Part shown: piece by piece, positions 21,751-25,590 of the stretch
Position numbering within the stretch: position 1 is the stretch's first letter
Layout of the letters: each line of letters opens with the position of its first letter
DNA from: an uncultured Bacilli bacterium
GTDB taxonomy: Bacteria; Bacillota_I; Bacilli_A; RF39; UBA660
Assembly: GCA_948999435.1 (NCBI GenBank)
Contig: CARJCM010000014.1
Span: 1 to 25,590, forward strand
Direction of reading: 5' to 3'
DNA: 25,590 bases
The notes under the pieces: generated by a model
Seen by the model: only the letters and a program-made list of their open reading frames with translations
Told to the model about the DNA's origin: nothing
Databases searched by the model: none
Position numbers and translations under genes: made by a program

Positions 21751-22386
21751 ATGGATGATTTTTCTTTAGTTATTCAAAAGAGTATAAATGAACGAGCTAA
21801 ATTATTAAGTGATGCTGATTTATTAGAAGAAGAAGCAAAATCTTTGAGAGAAAAAGCTGGAGTCAATAATTTAAGTCTTGAAATAAAAGGTTTGCAAGAT
21901 GAAATATTTAGACTTTTAGATAAGTATGAGTTGTTAAATAATTTAATTGTTTTGGCATCTAATTTGTTTAATAATGGACAATTTTCTATTAATAATGAAT
22001 TTGCACAAATTCCTATTTCTTTAGAAACTTATAAAACATGTAGTTTTCAGGGAAGAACTATTGAAATGATAGAAAGTGAATTAGTTGATGTAACTACAAA
22101 AATAGTTTTATATATAGGTCTATTAGGTCAATTATGTGATTGTGTTGGACATAACTATATGTTTGTAAAAAAAGATTCTGTTTTTGATTTTAGTGGAATG
22201 GAAACTACTTTTGAAGAAAGGGCAATTCATTACTGTAGCATATGTGGAGATGCTATACATACTGATTTAAATGGAGAAAAAGTTGTAGAGTCTGCAAGAC
22301 TAAATGTTTTGAAAAAACTTAGAAAAGCTCGTAAAATGTCAATTTATAAAAGTAAATTTAAAATTGTTGATAATTTACATCGTTAA
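21751..22386 (+). CDS. Hypothetical Cys/His-rich coiled-coil protein
   Basis: Unrecognised protein of 211 residues. Residues 5-65 are probably coiled coil (RAKLLSDADLLEEEAKSLRE). A later pair of motifs, CDCVGH (Cys129, Cys131, His134) and CSICGDAIH (Cys162, Cys165, His170), looks like a zinc site. The C-terminus is strongly basic (LKKLRKARKMSIYKSKFK), which could bind nucleic acid. I chose the ATG at 21751, 9 nt after AGGAGG; a TTG at 21745 is in frame but too near. It lies between hpf and secA and has separate transcription signals. Function unknown. Confidence 0.7.
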   Translation: MDDFSLVIQKSINERAKLLSDADLLEEEAKSLREKAGVNNLSLEIKGLQDEIFRLLDKYELLNNLIVLASNLFNNGQFSINNEFAQIPISLETYKTCSFQGRTIEMIESELVDVTTKIVLYIGLLGQLCDCVGHNYMFVKKDSVFDFSGMETTFEERAIHYCSICGDAIHTDLNGEKVVESARLNVLKKLRKARKMSIYKSKFKIVDNLHR

Positions 22387-22410
22387 ATCTTTATTTTCTA
22401 TTATATTTGT

Positions 22411-22440
22411 TTGGAAAAATGTCTATAATTATGTTATAAT
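22411..22440 (+). promoter_or_regulatory. Sigma-A promoter of secA
   Basis: TTGGAA (22411-22416) is 18 bp from TATAAT (22435-22440), about 20 bp before the start codon. Confidence 0.6.
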
Positions 22441-22461
22441 TTAGTTTGGAAGGTGAATTAC

Positions 22462-24942
22462 ATGGGATTATTTCGTAAATTATTTGATACTGAATATAAA
22501 GAATTAAAAAGATTTGAACATATTGCAGATGAAATTGTAGCTTTAGATGAATCTATGGCTAAACTTTCTGATGATGAATTAAAGGCTAAAACTGAAGAGT
22601 TTAAAAAGGAATTAGAAAACGGTAAATCTTTAGATGATTTGATTGTTCCTGCTTTTGCTGTTGCAAGAGAGGCGGCTTATCGTGTTATTGGTGAGAAACC
22701 TTATTATGTCCAAATATTAGGTGGTCTTGCAATACATTTTGGTAATATAGCCGAAATGAAAACGGGTGAAGGTAAAACTTTAACTGAAACTATGCCTACT
22801 TATTTAAATGCGTTAACTGGTCTTGGTGTTCATGTTGTAACTGCTAATGAATTCCTTGCTAAACGTGACTCAGAATGGATGGGTAATATTTATCGTTTTT
22901 TAGGTCTTAGTGTTGGTCTTAATATGAGAGAACTCAGCCCTAAAGAAAAACAAGAAGCTTATAACTCAGATATACTTTATTCGACTAATAATGAAATTGG
23001 TTTTGATTATCTTCGTGATAATATGGTAGCACAAGCTAGTGAAAGAGTACAACGTCCTCTAAATTTTTGTATTGTTGATGAGGTTGATTCTATTTTAATC
23101 GATGAAGCTCGTACTCCTTTAATTATTTCTGGTGGTAGAGCTAATAGTGGAAACTTATATGTTGATGCTGATAGAGCGGTTAAGAAACTTAAAGAAGCGG
23201 AAGATTATGATGTTGATGTTAAAACTAAAAACGTTTCTTTAACTGAAGAAGGTAGCAAAAAAATTGAAAAAATATTTAATTTAAGAAATTTATATGATTT
23301 AGATAATACGGCTTTAGTGCATCATTTAAATCAAGCTTTAAAAGCTAATTATGGTTTTAAAAAAGATGTTGATTATGTTGTTCAAGAAGATGAAGTTATT
23401 ATTGTTGATCAATTTACTGGTCGTTTAATGCAAGGTCGTCAATTTAGTGAAGGCTTACATCAAGCTATAGAAGCTAAAGAAGGCGTTACTATTAATGTTG
23501 AAACTAAAACTATGGCAACTATTACATTCCAAAATTTATTTAGAATGTATAATAAATTATCTGGTATGACAGGTACAGCTAAAACTGAAGAAGAAGAATT
23601 TAGAAGTATTTATAATATGTATGTAATTCAAATACCTACTAATAAGCCAGTAGCTCGTGAGGATTTAGCTGATTTAGTTTATGCTAATGCAAATGCTAAA
23701 TATCAAGCTATCATTAATACCGTTCGTGAAGTACATGAAACAGGCCAACCTATTTTGATTGGTACAATAAGCGTTGAAGTAAATGAATATTTAAGTAATT
23801 TACTAAAAAAAGCTAATTTGCCACATGAAGTTTTAAATGCTAAAAATCATGCTCGTGAAGCAGAAATTATTGCTAAAGCTGGAGAAAAAGGTGCAATAAC
23901 ACTTGCCACTAATATGGCTGGTCGTGGTACCGATATTAAACTTGGTGAAGGCGTAAAAGAACTCGGCGGTTTATGTGTAATTGGCACAGAACGTCATGAA
24001 TCACGTCGTATTGATAATCAGCTTCGTGGTCGTGCTGGTCGTCAAGGAGATCCTGGTATGAGTCAATTCTTTGTTTCATTTGAAGATGATTTAATGCGTC
24101 GTTTTGGAACTGAAAGAATTAAAGGTATGCTTGAAGGCTTAGGTGTTGGCGATCAAGCTATTAGAAGTAAGACTTTAACTCGTTCAATTGAGTCTGCACA
24201 AAAAAAGGTTGAAGGAAATAACTATGATATTCGTAAAAGCTTACTTGATTATGATAATGTTTTAAATGAACAAAGAGAAATTATCTATTCAAGACGTAAT
24301 GAAGTTTTAGATATGGAATCTATTCATGAGAGAGTTCTTGATACTTTTAAAAATGTTATCGCTGATTTATGTGAAGCACATTTAGAACCAGAAGGCTATT
24401 TAACAGAATCTGATAAAGATGAAATTACAGAATATGTTAATAATAATTTCTTAAAATCGACTGAACTTAAATTTGTAGATATTAAAGATTTAAAAGATGA
24501 AGATACAGTAAAATACATTACTGATTTGGTTATTAATGATTATGAAGAAAAAATTAAAGATGTTCCAGTTAGTGATGATTTTGAGAAAGCTATAACCTTA
24601 CGTGTAATCGATTCTAATTGGGTTGATCATATGAGTGCTATGGAACATTTAAAAGAAGGTATTGGACTTCGTGGGTATGGTCAAGTTAATCCAATTCAAG
24701 CTTATACAATGGAAGGTTTTGAATTATTTGAGAGTTTCTTAACTAGAATAGATAATCAAATTGCGACATTCCTACTTAATGCAGAAATACGTCAAAATAT
24801 AGAACGTAAACAAACTTTAGATGGAAATGCTAATGATGGTAAAGAAAAAGAAAAAAGACAAGTGAAATCTAATAAAGTTGGTAGAAATGATCCTTGTCCA
24901 TGCGGTTCGGGCAAAAAATATAAACAGTGTTGTGGAAAGTGA
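22462..24942 (+). CDS. secA: Preprotein translocase ATPase SecA
   Basis: Motor that pushes unfolded proteins through SecYEG using ATP. Walker A is MKTGEGKT (99-106), and Walker B appears as DEVDSILIDEARTPLI. The helicase motif GRAGRQGDPG lies in the second nucleotide-binding domain. The C-terminal zinc-binding tail DPCPCGSGKKYKQCC (Cys812, Cys814, Cys823, Cys824) is intact. Length (826) is typical of Firmicutes. I chose the ATG at 22462, 8 nt after GGAAGG; a GTG at 22453 overlaps that site. It has its own promoter. Confidence 0.98.
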   Translation: MGLFRKLFDTEYKELKRFEHIADEIVALDESMAKLSDDELKAKTEEFKKELENGKSLDDLIVPAFAVAREAAYRVIGEKPYYVQILGGLAIHFGNIAEMKTGEGKTLTETMPTYLNALTGLGVHVVTANEFLAKRDSEWMGNIYRFLGLSVGLNMRELSPKEKQEAYNSDILYSTNNEIGFDYLRDNMVAQASERVQRPLNFCIVDEVDSILIDEARTPLIISGGRANSGNLYVDADRAVKKLKEAEDYDVDVKTKNVSLTEEGSKKIEKIFNLRNLYDLDNTALVHHLNQALKANYGFKKDVDYVVQEDEVIIVDQFTGRLMQGRQFSEGLHQAIEAKEGVTINVETKTMATITFQNLFRMYNKLSGMTGTAKTEEEEFRSIYNMYVIQIPTNKPVAREDLADLVYANANAKYQAIINTVREVHETGQPILIGTISVEVNEYLSNLLKKANLPHEVLNAKNHAREAEIIAKAGEKGAITLATNMAGRGTDIKLGEGVKELGGLCVIGTERHESRRIDNQLRGRAGRQGDPGMSQFFVSFEDDLMRRFGTERIKGMLEGLGVGDQAIRSKTLTRSIESAQKKVEGNNYDIRKSLLDYDNVLNEQREIIYSRRNEVLDMESIHERVLDTFKNVIADLCEAHLEPEGYLTESDKDEITEYVNNNFLKSTELKFVDIKDLKDEDTVKYITDLVINDYEEKIKDVPVSDDFEKAITLRVIDSNWVDHMSAMEHLKEGIGLRGYGQVNPIQAYTMEGFELFESFLTRIDNQIATFLLNAEIRQNIERKQTLDGNANDGKEKEKRQVKSNKVGRNDPCPCGSGKKYKQCCGK

Positions 24943-25045
24943 GATAAATAAATGGTTTGCTAGACTCACGCAAAGTTAAAAAAATGTTAACAAATTCATA
25001 TTTGTTTGCAAATAATTAAAAAATATGGCTTAATGTCTTAAAAAT

Positions 25046-25084
25046 AAAGGATGTAAACAAAAAAAATATGTGAACATCCTTTTA
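25046..25084 (+). terminator. Probable terminator of secA
   Basis: AAAGGATGT (25046-25054) and ACATCCTTT (25074-25082) form a perfect 9-bp stem with a long A-rich loop, ending in TTTT. The 100 bp between the secA stop and this hairpin hold only one more short inverted repeat (24989-25006). Confidence 0.6.
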
Positions 25085-25110
25085 AAATTCAAAAAAAGTG
25101 AGGTGACATA

Positions 25111-25590
25111 ATGAAAAAAGATATAGTAACTACAGAGATAATTGTAAAAGAAAATAAAGTAGGAATTTTAAGAGTAGGCAATGTAAATTATATTTCATTA
25201 ACTGATTTAGCTAGACAAGCAAATTCTGAAGATCCATCTGGTGTAATTAGAAATTGGATGTCAAATAAAAATTCATTTGATTATTATAGTTTATGGGAAG
25301 AAATTAATAATGAAGATTTTAATTCCGTGGAATCCCACAGAATTAAAATTGATGAAGCTCCTTATAATCGCTTTACTATGACACCTAATCGTTGGAAAAA
25401 GGATTTTAACGCTATTGGAATTATTCCAAGCAGTGGGAAATATAGTAAGGGAACATTTGCTCATCCAGATATTGCGTTTGAATTTGCTAGTTGGCTAAGT
25501 CCTGAATTTAAGTTATATTTAATAAAAGAATTTGAACGATTAAAAAGTAATGAAGCATATCAGGAGAAAATTGATTGGCAAGCAAATAGA
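25111..25590 (+). CDS. KilA-N domain protein (partial, runs off right edge)
   Basis: The first 160 codons are open to the window end. The segments YISLTDLARQAN, GVIRNWMSNKNSFDYYSLWE, FTMTPNRWKKDFNAIGI, GTFAHPDIAFEFASWLSPEF and LYLIKEFERLK are the full KilA-N pattern. This DNA-binding domain is common in phages, large DNA viruses and bacterial accessory genes. The ATG at 25111 follows GTGAGGTG. The C-terminal part, where such proteins vary, is outside the window. Its place directly after secA, where prfB often lies, suggests insertion. Confidence 0.88.
   Translation, partial: MKKDIVTTEIIVKENKVGILRVGNVNYISLTDLARQANSEDPSGVIRNWMSNKNSFDYYSLWEEINNEDFNSVESHRIKIDEAPYNRFTMTPNRWKKDFNAIGIIPSSGKYSKGTFAHPDIAFEFASWLSPEFKLYLIKEFERLKSNEAYQEKIDWQANR

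Noticed and set aside
1..25590. CRISPR arrays, rRNA, tRNA, insertion sequences
   Set aside because: No spaced palindromic repeats, tRNA cloverleaf, rRNA sequence, transposase or terminal inverted repeats were recognised. The only tandem repeat is the coding repeat at the left edge.

Overview
This window is a piece of a very A+T-rich chromosome from a low-GC Gram-positive, endospore-forming bacterium (Firmicutes, Bacilli/Erysipelotrichia-like, probably an uncultured gut-type lineage). The evidence is the delta subunit of RNA polymerase, Spo0A, SpoIID, SpoIIQ and SpoIIID, an Agr-type peptide quorum-sensing locus, long-form HPF, consensus sigma-A promoters with 17-18 bp spacers, AGGAGG-type ribosome binding sites and short hairpin/T-run terminators. 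TGA is used as a stop, so the genetic code is standard.

Layout. 1-311 (-): start of a gene built of 34-residue tandem repeats, running off the left edge. 374-4139 (-): prfA, rpoE and a YwiB-like/argS pair. 4195-4395 (-): a short transcription unit encoding a 19-residue peptide, divergent from an unknown 256-residue gene (4490-5260, +). 5349-7304 (+): class A penicillin-binding protein. 7347-9221: an apparent accessory cassette with a ribbon-helix-helix regulator and a membrane-anchored surface protein (-) facing an XRE regulator (+) across a 9-bp inverted repeat. 9244-14586 (-): gpmI, spo0A, an unknown gene, tpiA and pgk. 14710-16673 (+): the sporulation genes spoIID, spoIIQ and spoIIID. 16687-20219: an unknown gene where mbl/mreB often sits, then an Agr locus of response regulator and sensor kinase (+) facing agrB and agrD (-). 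20538-24942 (+): csp, hpf, an unknown Cys/His-rich protein and secA. 25111-end (+): start of a KilA-N protein where prfB commonly follows secA.

How it fits together. The housekeeping genes cover translation (RF1, ArgRS, HPF), transcription (delta), lower glycolysis (Pgk, TpiA, GpmI), secretion (SecA) and wall synthesis (PBP). The sporulation genes span the entry switch (Spo0A), engulfment (SpoIID, SpoIIQ) and the mother-cell regulator SpoIIID. The Agr locus lies directly beside them and is the most interesting part: AgrB keeps its catalytic His and Cys, but its AgrD substrate, too small for a standard ORF cut-off, has no Cys or Ser at the usual ring position, only a Thr one residue upstream. 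Other points of note are two tandem Spo0A boxes beside spo0A that sit on the start of a short divergent transcript, a multi-hairpin leader before csp, a divergent triosephosphate isomerase, and a SpoIIQ whose LytM domain has lost its metal-binding His residues. All assignments come from reading the sequence; no database search was run.
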